Source of the DNA: Taenia hydatigena
Taxonomy: Eukaryota > Platyhelminthes > Cestoda > Cyclophyllidea > Taeniidae
Assembly (NCBI GenBank): GCA_036345935.2
Contig: JADWOT020000010.1
Span: 9,282,455-9,346,454, forward strand
Direction of reading: 5' to 3'
Length of the DNA stretch: 64,000 nucleotides
The stretch's first letter is position 1; each line of letters begins with the position of its first letter. Both the position numbers and the translations under genes were made by a program. The notes beneath the pieces were generated by a model. The model did no database searches. It saw nothing but the letters and a program-made list of their open reading frames with translations, and was not told the origin of the DNA. Positions 34,870-46,669 of this stretch are shown here, piece by piece.

Positions 34870-35250
34870 TCGTAAATTTGCAATGCTTTTATTTTAAACC
34901 ACGCCGCGGTGTGCATCACGCTAAAATCATCAAAGTGATCGACGTTGGCAGACACAATATTGCAGACGTGATCAAAGCCAGGACAGGAACTATATGCAAG
35001 ACGAATCGCGAAGTTGTTTGTTTCTCACAGGCATCGTCACAGTTACAAGGCGACCCGATGTTCTTGCAGAATTGGTCCTTACACAAGCCACCTCTTCGTG
35101 TTTCCAAGCTAGTAGACATAATGAAAAAAGGAATGAGGCTTTACCACCTGCTGCATAAGAGCCTTATGAGAAGGTAGTGAGCCAGTTAACTATCCTCTGT
35201 GATCCGAGAGTGGAGTTGACGCCAGTCCAGAAAGTCTGCTAACGGAAGGC
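34870..35250 (+). repeat. Block Z, open in two copies
   Basis: VHHAKIIKVIDVGRHNIA, then ICKTNREVVCFSQASSQLQG, runs open to a shared MRR stop. The partner at 41,590-41,870 is likewise open. The reverse strand is also open in both copies (67 aa and, just beyond, 86 aa), so strand and coding status are unclear. The degenerate members at 12,900 (-) and 23,470 keep part of the same frame. Confidence 0.4.
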
Positions 35251-35424
35251 AGAAAAGGCTCGTGCTCATGAAGTTAATTAGGACCTCACTCATGGTAGCA
35301 GTGCGAGAACCGTGAAGGGTGTCATACCAATGGGTTGATGCAATTACTGGCATTTTATTGCACAATTTTGTGATCCTAACCACAGCAACTGTGCAGTTAC
35401 AAGTGTATTTTACGAATTTAATCC

Positions 35425-35840
35425 ACGAGCTTGCTGCATTGCTCACAGTGGCTTGAGCTTCAATCGGGAACTACTCAATTGGTAGTCAGTGTTGACCCTG
35501 TTACAGCTCACGTAAAATCCAGTGACATTTGATCAGCTGCTGAATTTTCCTCACTTCACACTACCCCATCCATCCAGCATCTTAATGATCGGCAGGCCCT
35601 GTCCCTTCATTCGGGATGTCCAAATCTCTCTGCATAGTGTGGCATTGAGATGCTCACTATGGGGCTACTGGAAGCATGGCATGAATTACTGGTGAAAAGG
35701 GAGAGCAGCGCTTCCATTTCCAATTGATTTATATATGCGTCCACATCGATGGGCTTAGCAGAAATGCGCCATGCATAGCGTTTTACTCTTATAAGTTTAC
35801 CTCTTCTTTTAGCCAAGGATCTCAGATAAACAATCTTAAG
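35425..35840 (-). repeat. Right inverted-repeat arm
   Basis: The inverted partner of 32,640-33,070, and nearly identical to 42,110-42,530. Confidence 0.6.
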
Positions 35841-35859
35841 CGTCGAATTTATCTACCAC

Positions 35860-36900
35860 GAAATGAATTCATTACACGCACCACCACTTTGTGCTAAAGC
35901 TAATTCCACTTTCGATAAGTAAAATCGTTAATTATGTTGCATTAAATATGCAAGATTGTTGGTGTGAGCTAAGAGTAGGTGGCATGAAAAATGCATTCAA
36001 CAAATGCTGTCAATATGCCGGTTTTAGTGTGGGTTGAGAAACTGATGGGCAGACATGAATTTGATTGCTTGGCAAATATTGAAATCGAAATTGTCAGGAT
36101 CGGCGAAATTCCTGGTAAGCCATGAGACGCACAATGCTATTCACTGCAACTTACAGTAAATAACAAAGGTTACCATTTTAAAAGGTATATGATAAGTTGG
36201 TAGCTTTGTGTAAATGAAAGAGGCATTTGGATTGGCGATAGGCGAATTAAGGTTTCTGTTGGCTGAGCTCTCGCATTCACTGGAGAACACACCAGCTTAT
36301 CGCATCCCTTACAGTGGCTTTGACTTGATTTTCTCAGCCACTTACTTAGTAGTCAAAGCTGGTCTGCTTAGAGCAACAAGATCATTGCGGCTGATGTAGG
36401 ATGCAAGTGAGATCAGTTTAATAAGTTTTGTGCTTGCATTTTGGATAGTGAGCTCGCTGGTTAAGGCAACCGACAGCTGTTGGCGTGCTTGTCTCTGCAA
36501 CCCAAATTTGAGAGTGGAAGAGAGAAGAGTGTGGATTCTCACTGCTACTGTAAGTTTGCTAAAACTAATTAAAAGTTTACTATTATCTGTTTGGTAATTT
36601 GCCCTCTTTTACTATTCGCGCCAGCTTGCTTTCCAGAGCGAATCGTTTGCCATTTAACAGTACTTATCCACGACCACACACTGAGGGGCAAAATGTGATA
36701 GCAGGATGGCTAAATAGGCAACTTGAACTTTTACTGTGTCAGTCGATATGGATGCATCTTCAAGCCAATCAGGAACAAAAGCGCCGCTTCACTTTTCCAT
36801 TAGCAGCCAACGGGTGGCTTGATAGGCAAACATTTACCCAATGTCATAGGGGTTTGCAGTACACATGTGTGCATCTTTCATTAGATGCAGTGTTTGTGCG
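35860..36900 (+). repeat. Blocks V and U
   Basis: V (35,860-36,200) and U (36,210-36,380) match 42,720-43,215 closely, with the shared stretch ttgtcaggatcggcgaaatt. 36,560-36,900 resembles the outer part of the left inverted-repeat arm. No gene is supported. Confidence 0.5.
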
Positions 36901-38470
36901 TAAAGTGATTGTTGTATGTGTGCTCTGAGGTGCGGATGTGTAGTTAGACGCTAAGGTATGCCTGGAGGACAAAACGATTCGCCCATATCGTTGCTGGGGT
37001 TGGGCTGCATCTCAGAAGTGCAAAAGTCTAGCCATTGTTAGCACGCATTGGCTTAAGTAGCTTGCTCTACGGACCCCACCATTTCGGCAGCCCTGCACGA
37101 TGCTCGATGAGCTTTGCAGTAAAGTGTGGATCTGTGCACGCAGACTGAAACGCTGTAAGGGCCAAGTAGGTGAAGCGCACTTTCACATCATCCTTCAACA
37201 CACAATCCGCACACTGTAAGATCTGCTCCATGCTGGTAAATCCCTCCCTTCTTCCTCTACTTACATCTTGACGCATAACAGCCCATACGGTTGCCATTGG
37301 CTTATCGGTGGAATGAATACCCTTTCACTTGCATGTTGAGTGTTTGTCGTGATAGAAACGAGCCTCTTATTTCCATTTTGAATCATTTTTTTGCCTGACG
37401 TTAGACTAGAAACGAAGAAGTAAGCATTGTGCCTACGCAACACCGTCATCTTGAGTTGCGTCTCTGATTAACCGCTGGTGTGGAGTCGTAGTTTTCATTT
37501 ATTGTCTCTCCGAACAACAATCAGTAGCGCTATTGGTTCGCTCCATTACATGCTGACAGATGGTAGAGTACGACAACCTTACTGGTATGCGAAGAGGTGA
37601 CAAATGCTACTCAGCCGTGAAGCAGCTCGATTTTTTACCCAACGGACGTGAATGGGTGGTTAAACTGACACAATTTCGTCCAACGTCTTACGAGTTTACA
37701 GTACTGTCACATGCAACTTTCACTGCATGCAGCATTTGTGTTTGAAGCGATTGATGTCAATGCACTCTGAGACGCAGAGGTGCGGTTGGACGATGAGGTA
37801 TGCCAGCAGAACAGAATAGTTTGTCCGCATCTGTGTTAGAATCGAGCTACGTCTCAGCGATGCAAGGCAAAAGCCTGGCCGATAGATAAACTTGTGAACT
37901 CGAGTAATCCACTACGCCAACGCTCGTATATTTGGCATAACCTGCTTCTTCTAGTACTTCTATCCCACAACACTTCATCAGGTTCTGAGTGACCAGCACA
38001 CTCCGGCATACATCCACGGTGTTCCATGAGCTTTGCAGTGAATGTGTGGATCTGTGTACGCGGTACGAAATGTTGCAAGCGTCAAGTGAGTGAAGTTCAG
38101 TTTCGCACCATCCTTCGATTCACAATTTACACACTCTAAGGTGTGCTCCTTGTTACTAACTCCATTGCTATTGTCATCGCGTTCATCTTGATGTATCGCA
38201 GCACTTGCGGTTGCCATTGGCGTATCGATGCAATGAATATCCTTGCACTTACATGTAAAACGTTTTCCGAAATGGGAACAAACTTCGTGTTTCCCATTCG
38301 ATTGACTTTTTCTGAATGCCGTTAGACCAGAAGCGATGAAGTAAGCACTGTACCTATTCGATATCTTAATCTTGAGCCGCAACTCTTATCAACCCCAGGC
38401 GTGCAGTCGTATTTTTGTTAATCATTTCTCCGAACCACAATCAATGGCATTATTGGTTCGCACATTTTTG
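36900..38470 (-). repeat. Tandem pair of block P with a shared former reading frame
   Basis: P1 (37,560-36,900) and P2 (38,470-37,740) are direct copies about 0.85 kb apart; P3 is at 49,060-49,870 (+). The common frame starts MAT..AA.. and includes GVSNKEHTLECV, then FTHLTLATFRTAYTDPH in P2, with LTLATFHTACTDPH in P3 and LALTAFQSACTDPH in P1. About 170 nt align without indels in all three. P2 is open for 134 codons. The protein is not recognised. Confidence 0.5.
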
Positions 38471-38794
38471 TGCTGACAGTTGGTAGAAAATGACGACATA
38501 AGTAGCAAATTCCTTGCTTGTTTGCTTAAGACTTCTCATATCTGACTTACGGAATTCAATGAGTGCGTGAGAATGTGTTAAGGTGACATTCGCCCTTTCA
38601 TCATTTGAAGCATGAAGTAGTTGTAATGATGGAATGTAGGTGTCTTTAACTTGTCGACAGCAGAAACGTTCAAAGAGGAGTTGAGAAGAAATAGTAGATG
38701 TCTATCAAAGTGGAGATGATTGATAACTTGTTATCAGGCGCAGGAAAGCACATAACACTGAGAGGGCTTGCTTCATTTTTAAACTATCACTGGG

Positions 38795-39142
38795 ATGCGA
38801 TCCTCACGATTAAAAATCGGCTTGAGTAAGCCTCAAGTGAGGATCAGCAATCTAGCCCCTTCTTCCTCACGCTTTGTGGTGTTAAGACACTGCTGTTTAT
38901 TGTTTTTATTCTTTATTTATAGGGCGGCGCTGGACATTCAGCATCGTGGCATCGAATACCTTCCATGCTCCTTCACACGGGGCCAGTTTGTCGCATTTGG
39001 GATGAATCTGTACAAGCTTGGAGAAAATATAACTTGCGGAATGAGCATGCATGTGAGCATACAATTTCGTAATTGGTTGGAATTCTTTTCCTTCTTCTTA
39101 CTGTTTGACACTTTAATTGACACAAAGAGAAGGCCGAGGTAA
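38795..39142 (+). repeat. ENITCG-type unit, longest open copy (115 codons)
   Basis: A pyrimidine tract ending tttatttatag precedes GGCGGCGCTGG, which looks like a splice acceptor. The frame then stays open through ENITCGMSMHVSIQFRNWLE to a stop at 39,142. It is homologous to the units at 7,050, 21,590 and 21,850. It may be a lost exon, and the function is unknown. Confidence 0.4.
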
Positions 39143-39315
39143 GATGGTGCTAATTATGAGAACGATGTTCCTATTCATCAACACTGGTAAAGCATTTTAA
39201 AGTGCTTTGCAGCTAGTTAAGTTGTTGGAAGGTAAGAATTAGGATGAAAGTGAGAAACCGATCTAATACCTCTACATTGCTATCGCGCAGCTTGTAGGGG
39301 ATGATTAATCTACCA

Positions 39316-39412
39316 TCACCATCAAAGGCATTTTGTGCAGTTTCGTGACACAGATGGAGTGGGTGGACGCAAAAATCTGCTGTATGCTGTATTCCACTCG
39401 TGTCCTTGTTTG
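39316..39412 (+). pseudogene. F-box family fragment G
   Basis: About 95 nt reads IKGILCSFVTQMEWVDAKIC CMLYSTRVL, allowing one interrupted frame (TGA in another frame). It corresponds to residues 40-70 of the intact protein. A reverse copy of the 18.4-kb flank repeat lies immediately upstream. Confidence 0.65.
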
Positions 39413-39419
39413 CCGTGTT

Positions 39420-40010
39420 TTCCACAGTCTGGAGCGGTTGATTAAATGCTATTTTAAAAAGAGGCAAAAAGAAATTTTAATGGAATATTAATTGCCATTA
39501 AATGCTAGAGTCAAAACATTACAGCTACGGTTATTTAGCTGTTACTAAAATACGCAAATAATTTGGCTGCAATAAATGTGGCAAATTGTGCGGTCAGCAG
39601 CAAAGACAGGCTAAAAGCTCACATCGCAGTGAGAGTTGACACTGTCGTTTTGAGCAGCCAAAGCACATTTCAGCGTCTATTTAAGGTGATTTTACTGCGA
39701 GAAGTTTATTTCATTTACTTAGAGGTGCAAACTGCACGATGTCATTCTTCCACAAATGTGAGCAGATCTCATCAAAGACCATCAATGGAATTCAACTTGC
39801 ACCTCACACTCTGCTGTTATCCTTGAAGACAATGGAAAAGGAAGGAGAATATGGCAGGATTGCGTGAGGGCGATAATGCAGTCAGTGGAAGAGCCACACT
39901 AAGTCCTGCTTGAGTGAGTGTTGATGCGAAACACTCCCCTGAACTCTACTATCAGTAAACACATCACAAATTGCAACTGCAACATGCATGATAAAGAAGC
40001 CTTCAGCACT
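39420..40010. other. No gene or clear repeat recognised
   Basis: An 87-codon ORF at 39,563 has no family likeness. The sequence is AT-rich and intergenic in appearance. Confidence 0.3.
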
Positions 40011-40011
40011 T

Positions 40012-40380
40012 GTGCAAGTCGGAATGTGTGAATATCTGGATGGCGCAGACATCTTCAATGTGTGAGGCAATGCCCAAAAAGCAATCAGTTCTCATAGATC
40101 CTATAGTCAAAAGCGACCGCTGAGATATCACAGGCCTCAACGTTGGCCGTGGCCACCACACAGTGCATTGGAGGTGATTTCGCTTGCACACATCGCTGAC
40201 TAGTTCTAGCAAAGCGGACCGGTCAAGATGCAATGGTAATATAAGTAGTGGGAAGTGTGCATATTCGCTGGTGGTAAACTGAATGAGTGACTGCGTTGTG
40301 GCGAATCCGTGCAAGTATGTGAGGAGGTAATATCGGGAAGTGGGGCGCATGATTTGCCCTTACATAAGACTCGCCTCAGC
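40012..40380. repeat. F-box N-terminal fragment H (+) fused to reverse block X
   Basis: 40,012-40,070 reads VQVGMCEYLDGADIFNV on the + strand, then a TGA, matching VRVEICKYLDAMDIVDV of the F-box. It passes directly into block X in reverse orientation (40,090-40,380). Confidence 0.6.
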
Positions 40381-40559
40381 ATGTTTGTCTAGTTATGGTC
40401 GCCAGACTGGTGATCAGAAATGTGTATTGGACAGTGAAGATGGCGCATTAATAAAAACTTAAAATGGATGTGTCTGCGTCTAGATAAAGAATTTTCAATT
40501 CATTGTGAGCGTTGCCATTCACTACGGTAGGAGCAGGTAGGATTGTCGTTGTCTCTTGA

Positions 40560-41220
40560 GGGCCAAAAATGTGAAGCTTCTGATTGCAACAAACTCAGAC
40601 ACACCCAGCGCAGCAGATGAACTCAAGTCCATGCTCCCGTTAAAAGGAGAGTCCACGACACTATCTTAATAAAGCCAGTAGAGAGGGATAAACGCACGGG
40701 CCGATTAAAGCATAAGTAATGACATGAGAAACTTGATGACTATAGGACAGTCACAAATGGGTTGGTGCACTCGCTATTATCAACCCCTTCATTAGTTGAA
40801 AAGTAATCCGCATTCTGCCATTATTAAATTTATATACATCTGCAGCCCTATAAGTAGAAGAAGTACACCAAATAATTACTCCGTCATCAATGCAAGAAGG
40901 CGAAGTGAGACCACACTGCATTATCACTTTCCTCTTCCTTGAGATACACTGGTGTCCTTGAACATCAATAAAGCACAAAATAGCAAGATATACAGCAAGG
41001 AGCTTGCAGCGTTTTACAAGGACTGGCTTGAAATGTCCTCGTACGAACTTGTGTAAACAAAATGCAAGTTTCCTAACCATGGAATTAATCTTCTGATTAG
41101 ATGAATTTGCTGTGCTGAAAAGCAAAATAATAAACGAGATTAACGACGATGAGACTTATTGCAAAGGAAGCAGACACCAAAGAAATGTATGTACAGTCAA
41201 TGCTGTATATAATTCGCCAT
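40560..41220 (+). repeat. Block Q, copy 3
   Basis: Matches 23,600-24,330 on the same strand and 12,310-11,700 in reverse. The 124-aa reverse ORF at 40,751-41,125 is not maintained in the other copies. Confidence 0.5.
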
Positions 41221-41249
41221 TTTGAGCGGCTATTGCATAAAGTATTCTG

Positions 41250-43220
41250 ACAATTTTTTCGTCTTTTTATCTGAATTGTTGACTAGGTCATAAAGCAATA
41301 TAGAACAATGCTGTAGCAGCATGCATAGCTTCATATCCAAAACAATTCGAATGTTTCGTAACACTGCTGCTGTTATTTAGGATTCTTCGCAAGTTAAACA
41401 CTGCGATGCTGAATGCTGAATGCGAAGTGTTTTATTGTGCCCTGGGTAAATGGAGAGTCCAGTGCCTCACAACCGACCACAAAGCAGCATTATGTCCTGC
41501 AGGCATTTCCCATTTTCACGCGGACATTGAACAACTCAAACAGTACTGCCATCCATCTCTTAAATTTGCAATTGCTTTTAACCTAACCTACGCCGCGGTG
41601 TGCATCACGCTAAAATTACCAGGGCGATCGACGTTGGCAGACTCAATGTTGCAGCTCTAATCAAAGCCAAGAGAGGAACTATATGCAAGACGAATCGTGA
41701 AGTTGCACGTTTCTCACAGGCATCGTCACATTTACAAGACGACTCGACGTTCTTGCAGAATTTGTCCTTACATAAGCCACCTCGTCGTGTTTCCAAGCTA
41801 GTAGACATAATGACAAAGGGAATAAGGTTTTACCACCTGCCGCATAAAAGCCTTATGAGAAGGTAGTGAGCTAGTTAACTATCCTCTGTGGTCCGAGAGT
41901 GGGGTCGACGCCAGTCCAGAAAGTCTGCTAACGGAAGGCAGCAAAGGCTCGTGCTCATGAATTTGATGAAGACCTCACTTATGGTAGTAGTAAGAGAACC
42001 GTGAAGGGTGTCATACCCGCGGACCGATACAATTACTGGCGTATTATTGCACAATTTTGTAATCTTATCCACGGCGACTGTGCGGTTACAAGTGTCTTTT
42101 ACGATTCTAATCCACGATCTTGCTGCATTGCTCACGGTGACCTGAAATTATACAGAAAACTACTCAATTGGTAGTGAGTGTTGACCCTGTTACAGCTCAC
42201 ATGAACTCCACTGACATTTGATCGCATGCTAAATTTCCGTCACTTTGCACTACTCCTTCCATCCAGCATCTGAATGATCGGCAGGCCCTGTCCTTCCATT
42301 CGGGGTGTCCATCTCTCTGCATAGTGTGGCATTGAGATGCTCACTATGGGGCTACTGGAAGCATGGCATGAATTACTGGTGAAAAGGGATAGCTGTGCTT
42401 CCATTTCCAACTGGTTCACAGATGCACCCGCATTGATGGGCACAGCAGAAATGCGCCTTGCATAGCGATTTACTATTATGATTGTACCTCTTCTTTCAGC
42501 CAAGGATCTCAGATAAACAACCTTAAGCGTCAAAAGCCCACTACTGCACAGATAACTATGATCATTTGTTTCGATTTCAAATACTGTCGCGTGAGACATG
42601 CCAAAACTATTTGTAGGAATGCTAGAGTCACTGACTAGATCTAAGTAGAGAAGTGCAGACGCTTTCGACGTAACAAGGTGGTCCCTTAATTAGGTAGGAG
42701 TCTGGACTCGGTTTCATCTAGTGCTTTGCCACCGCTTTGTGCTGAAGCCAATTCCATCTTCTAAAAGTAAAATTCCTAATCGCATTGTATTAAATATGCA
42801 AGATTGTTAGTGTGAGCTAAGACAAAGTGGCATGAAAACTACATTCAACAAATGCCGTCAGTATGCCAGTGTTAGTGTCGTTTGAGAAATCGATGGGCAG
42901 ACACGGAGTTGAGTGATTGGCAAATAGTGAATTCGAAATTGTCAGGATCGGCGAAATTCCTGGTAAGCTATATGACACACAATGCAATTCACCGCAACTT
43001 GCAGTCAATAATCAAAACAACCATTTTAAATGGCATATGATAATTTGGTGGCTTTGTGCAAATGCACTGGGCGTTTGGATTGGCGACAGGTGGATTAAGG
43101 CTACTGTTGGCTGAGCTCTCGCATTCACTGGAGAACGCGCGAAATTACCACATTCCTCACAATAACTTTGACTTGATTTTCTCAACCACTTACCAGGTAG
43201 TCAAAGCTGGTCTGCTTCGA
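41250..43220 (+). repeat. Direct copy of 34,540-36,360 (Y, Z, right arm, V, U)
   Basis: The two stretches stay co-linear for about 1.8-2.0 kb with high similarity, and lie about 6.7 kb apart. 42,530-42,720 holds extra sequence not seen in the 35.8-kb copy. After 43,220 this copy continues into T-like sequence to about 43,440. No gene is supported. Confidence 0.7.
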
Positions 43221-43576
43221 GCTGGGGTACAATGCGCTGGCATCTTTCAAGATGCTAAGCTCCACCACACTCAAACAGTTTACCAATCCCCATTTTGCGG
43301 TCTATTACGCCCGCCGGTCATTTCTATGAAGGCAGTTCTGGGTCACAAATATTCCCCTGGAGCATTTCGACTCCTAGAGAGCTAAAAGGCCAACTTCCCC
43401 TTTTAATGCCTTGAACCTACAGCTGAGGTCGCCCCTAGACTCATTGGTGGCGCTGCAATAAAAACTGCGTTTCAATCTTGTGGATCGCAATACAAATTAT
43501 GTTAAGCGCGTGTTAGTTAATGCTGACATATAGACATGTGCAACTTGACACGGCAAAGAATAGAAGATAGAAGTCA

Positions 43577-43801
43577 TTGATAAGTAAGGTAAGGATACAA
43601 GCTCGGAATAAAACAATTATGAAATTTACGGATAAGTATGCGATGCATGCGCTGCTTGCTCAAATCCACTCAACGCGAATGCGCAATGCCGTTGTAGTCA
43701 GACTGCTTGCTGTGGAATTAGCCGCTACCTTCGACGCTGTTAGTGAGGGATTCGCAGTATACATTGAGGGTTTCTTTACGATACACCAGTATTCCTCTTG
43801 A
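43577..43801 (+). other. Unrecognised short ORF, 74 codons
   Basis: An internal ATG at 43,619 opens MKFTDKYAMHALLAQIHSTR and runs 60 codons to a TGA. It lies outside the repeats I traced. There is no splice signal or domain that I recognise. It could be a small gene or chance. Confidence 0.2.
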
Positions 43802-43959
43802 ACTATTTGCTTATTTAAAAGAAAAGTTGAGTTGTTATGACTCAAACACTGTGGCTGCATTCTGCCTCGCCCAAGTAGGTCCATGATGTGGCAATGAGAG
43901 ACATTGGAACAAGAGACTTGATTGTTGACAGAAGTGATTTAGTCACATGCGTCGACTTA

Positions 43960-44400
43960 GTTCGTCTAGTCGATTATGCGGTAATTCTCTAAATAGTCCG
44001 CATAAAATAAACGCCAGGTGTTAACTAGCGTCCCCACAGGCAGCCACGGAGAACAACGCGCCTTTACACAGTGTAATCAAAACGCACTATACGACTCATT
44101 GCTACTTGGGAACGTAAAGGAGAAAGTAAGAGTTAAGTTTAACTTAAGAGCGATGGGATAAAATGATTTTTTGGACTGCTTGATATAGCGAATGTGGTGA
44201 CAACCAGACCACAATGAAACGTGCATTGTATTGCTCTGGCTACTGTGAAGGCGACTGCGCCAAGGCGCTGCTGAACTGGAAAAACGCAACATTTTCCATT
44301 GACTAAATGACGAGAAGCTCAATCTCGACACTTTGGACTGACTGCTGTCATGGCCACAAAATTTGACCAAAAGGTGAGTAGACTGTTCACAGCAGTCGCT
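43960..44400 (-). repeat. Block S, reverse copy
   Basis: The inverted partner of 10,740-11,060. The adjoining 43,960-44,060 matches 13,930-14,060 on the same strand. Confidence 0.5.
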
Positions 44401-44603
44401 ACTTTGGTCCGGTCCCAATTCGTGACCTGAATTGGAGGCGTAGTGCCTAAAAATTGATGCTCTTGAGCATTTGGGCAGTTTTTGTTCAGGTTATTTAGAG
44501 GAGATTGACAATCGCGTTTGTGGACTGCATGGCCTCAAAAAGGGCCTCTGCCTCTGTGAATAGCTGCATAGCATTGCAGTCGACTGCTCCGTTTGTTGCA
44601 CAG

Positions 44604-44872
44604 GTTCACGCAAGGTGGCTTTCCAAGATGACATATTTGAGGTTTCACCCAATGCCACGTATTTTCTTGCAGACGTTGGTGAGATCCGTGCTTGTGAGGT
44701 GTTTACAAAACGCCTCTATATCGCAGACGCGAATGCGGACCTCAATGCGCCTGGTTGCCAACCTGTAAGGCACTCTTTTCGAGTAAAGTTTAAACGGAGC
44801 AATTCCGACAATGAACGCCTCCAGTTCAATGACGCACATTTGCAAAGGCGAGTTCTCATTGCTTACGTCTGA
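44604..44872 (+). CDS. Possible coding exon of unknown protein
   Basis: The acceptor tttgttgcacag at 44,592-44,603 is followed by an open frame reading VAFQDDIFEVSPNATYFLAD, then GCQPVRHSFRVKFKRSNSDN, and a stop at 44,870. A donor-like gtaagg at 44,765 would end the exon earlier. The composition looks protein-like and it is unique in the window. The HSFRVKFKR run recalls the late strand of CUB-type domains, but this is too weak to name it. Confidence 0.35.
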
Positions 44873-44879
44873 CTACACC

Positions 44880-45490
44880 ATCTCTCAAAAGAGAATCGAA
44901 CGCGGAGGTGAGGCTACACAACCCGATTCTCATTTGCAACTTTAAATGCTTTTAAACACATGTTTGCATCTCTTAAACATTCTACTTATGCTGCTGCTGG
45001 AGATTGTGTGCCTATAGGACTAACGTTTCCTGTATTTGCTTGGGTTTTACCCCATCTAAAAAGCACACTTGCTGCATTGGAATCTTCGCCTATTAATCAG
45101 ATAAAGCCCAAATATTTTGACGGAATTCGACGGAATTTAGGTTTATACTTAAACTTAAACTAAATAATTTAATATCATCTATTCCAATCAGCCATCGCGG
45201 TGGTCAAGCCAACGATGGAAGTGAGGCTGAGATGGGCGTTAGCTGCTGCCCGTGGTGCAGACTGAATGCAGTGAGGGAAGTAATGTATTGTGGATGAAGA
45301 TGAATGAGTGGTTGAGTGGTGAGGCGGAGCAGCGGTGGAAAATGGAATGGGGTCCTCCAATTTGTTCTGCACGGCTTTGCTATGTTCGGTGCGCATAAAC
45401 CCAATCCCCTTACCACCGATTCTCGTAATTTATTAAATTGGCATGAAAGACGATTAGACATACATTTGTAGGACTAAGACAGACCTAATG
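44880..45490. other. No gene recognised
   Basis: Overlapping short ORFs on both strands (45,175-45,461) show no family likeness. Confidence 0.25.
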
Positions 45491-45499
45491 CAACTGCCG

Positions 45500-45790
45500 A
45501 CCACTTATGTGGTGGATGTAGCGAGTCGTCAGAAGAGGGAAAATTTAGAATCTGATCAAGCGTCAGTGGAGTTCATGTGAGTTGTAAAGGGGACAACACC
45601 AACTATTGATTGAGCATTTCTAGACTGAAGTCCAGGTCACCGTGGTTAATACAGTAAGCCTGTCTACTTCCTACAATCTGCATGGGCACAGATAACAACG
45701 ATTCAAACGCATCGGTTACCAATTACGTAAAAAAAACACTTGGGTGGAGGATGTAGTGCATTTGAACCCACGTCTTTGCATCTTGCTGGC
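45500..45790 (+). repeat. Left inverted-repeat arm with start of block W, solo copy
   Basis: Diverged relative of 8,800-9,060 and 32,920-33,190, cut off at about 45,790 against an F-box fragment. Confidence 0.5.
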
Positions 45791-45799
45791 TTGCAATAG

Positions 45800-45903
45800 G
45801 TTGATGGATGATTTGCCGACTTCATGCTGGACATTGCCTTACACTCATTGTCGATGTTTGCCCCATCAAGGTATTTATAAAATCGTAATTTTCGGGTATG
45901 CAA
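45800..45903 (-). pseudogene. F-box family N-terminal fragment I
   Basis: The reverse strand reads RKLRFYKYLDGANIDNECKA MSSMKS, matching VRVEICKYLDAMDIVDVCEA MPYMRS. It ends after about 30 residues. Confidence 0.6.
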
Positions 45904-46669
45904 AAAGCCTCCTTATCATGCACACTGCGGATTCACTCAATGCTATGGAACTCCAACTTGTGATGCGTTCGGTCCTAGTAGAGTTTGCATAAATGAATCG
46001 CATTTATGCGCACATATTTTGAATGAACTCTGAGGTTGCCTCCATTTGTTCATTCGACAGATTAGTGTGCGTGATGGATTATACCAGATAGTGCTATGCT
46101 GAATGCGGTCTGCAACGTCATTTGAAATGCCCCATATGTAGTGTCACCAACACTTCCTCCCATCTGCCGCTTCTCCTCTCGATGTCTCACCGTGGTACTT
46201 TTCACTGTTTCATGGCCAATCCTAACGGACTAGATGGCGGTGCTTTCTACGAGGATAGGAAGCCTCTCGTTAGTGTTGGGACATGTAAGTGGTAGAGAAG
46301 GTAGCGCCTGCACCAACAAGATCCTGACATATTCGTCAACATGTACGAGGTGCTTAAGTGGGTCACGCCGCAAATTGTTACGGCTAAGAGTGCAGGGAAC
46401 AGCCGAGACCAAGGTGCTGGGCACGAAAACGCTTTAATACGTCTGTCCACAGTGATTTGAACCCACTGATTGTGGTCAATGTTACAATTCATTCCAACCC
46501 CATTAATGAGCTAAGGAAAGGGTTTAGCTGCATGTTTAAAGCACCAAGAGGTAGATTTTACTAATTCGTCTCCCAGGAGTTAACACCTTTGCATTTTTCG
46601 TTGCTTCATGGGAACATCTGTGCCCCATGATCCACCTCCATAGAAATGGGCACCGAGTGGGAGAAAGCA

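Larger units (their letters stand above)
32640..35840. mobile_element. 3.2-kb element bounded by long inverted repeats
   Basis: 32,640-33,070 and 35,425-35,840 are inverted copies of each other along some 330-430 bp, by eye about 70-80% alike. A shared core reads ctggatgga, then tcagtgga or tcactgga, then acgtgagctg and aacagggt. Between them lie blocks W, X, Y and Z. The contents code for no recognised transposase. Foldback-type or non-autonomous DNA elements have this architecture, but target-site duplications could not be confirmed. Confidence 0.5.

Noticed and set aside
29923..36380. LTR retrotransposon with direct repeats of block U as LTRs
   Set aside because: U copies at 31,010 and 36,210 are direct, but there is no reverse transcriptase, primer-binding site or TG...CA end, and the interior includes inverted arms.
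40751..41125. 124-codon reverse ORF
   Set aside because: It sits in block Q, and partner copies at 11.9 and 24.0 kb do not keep the frame.
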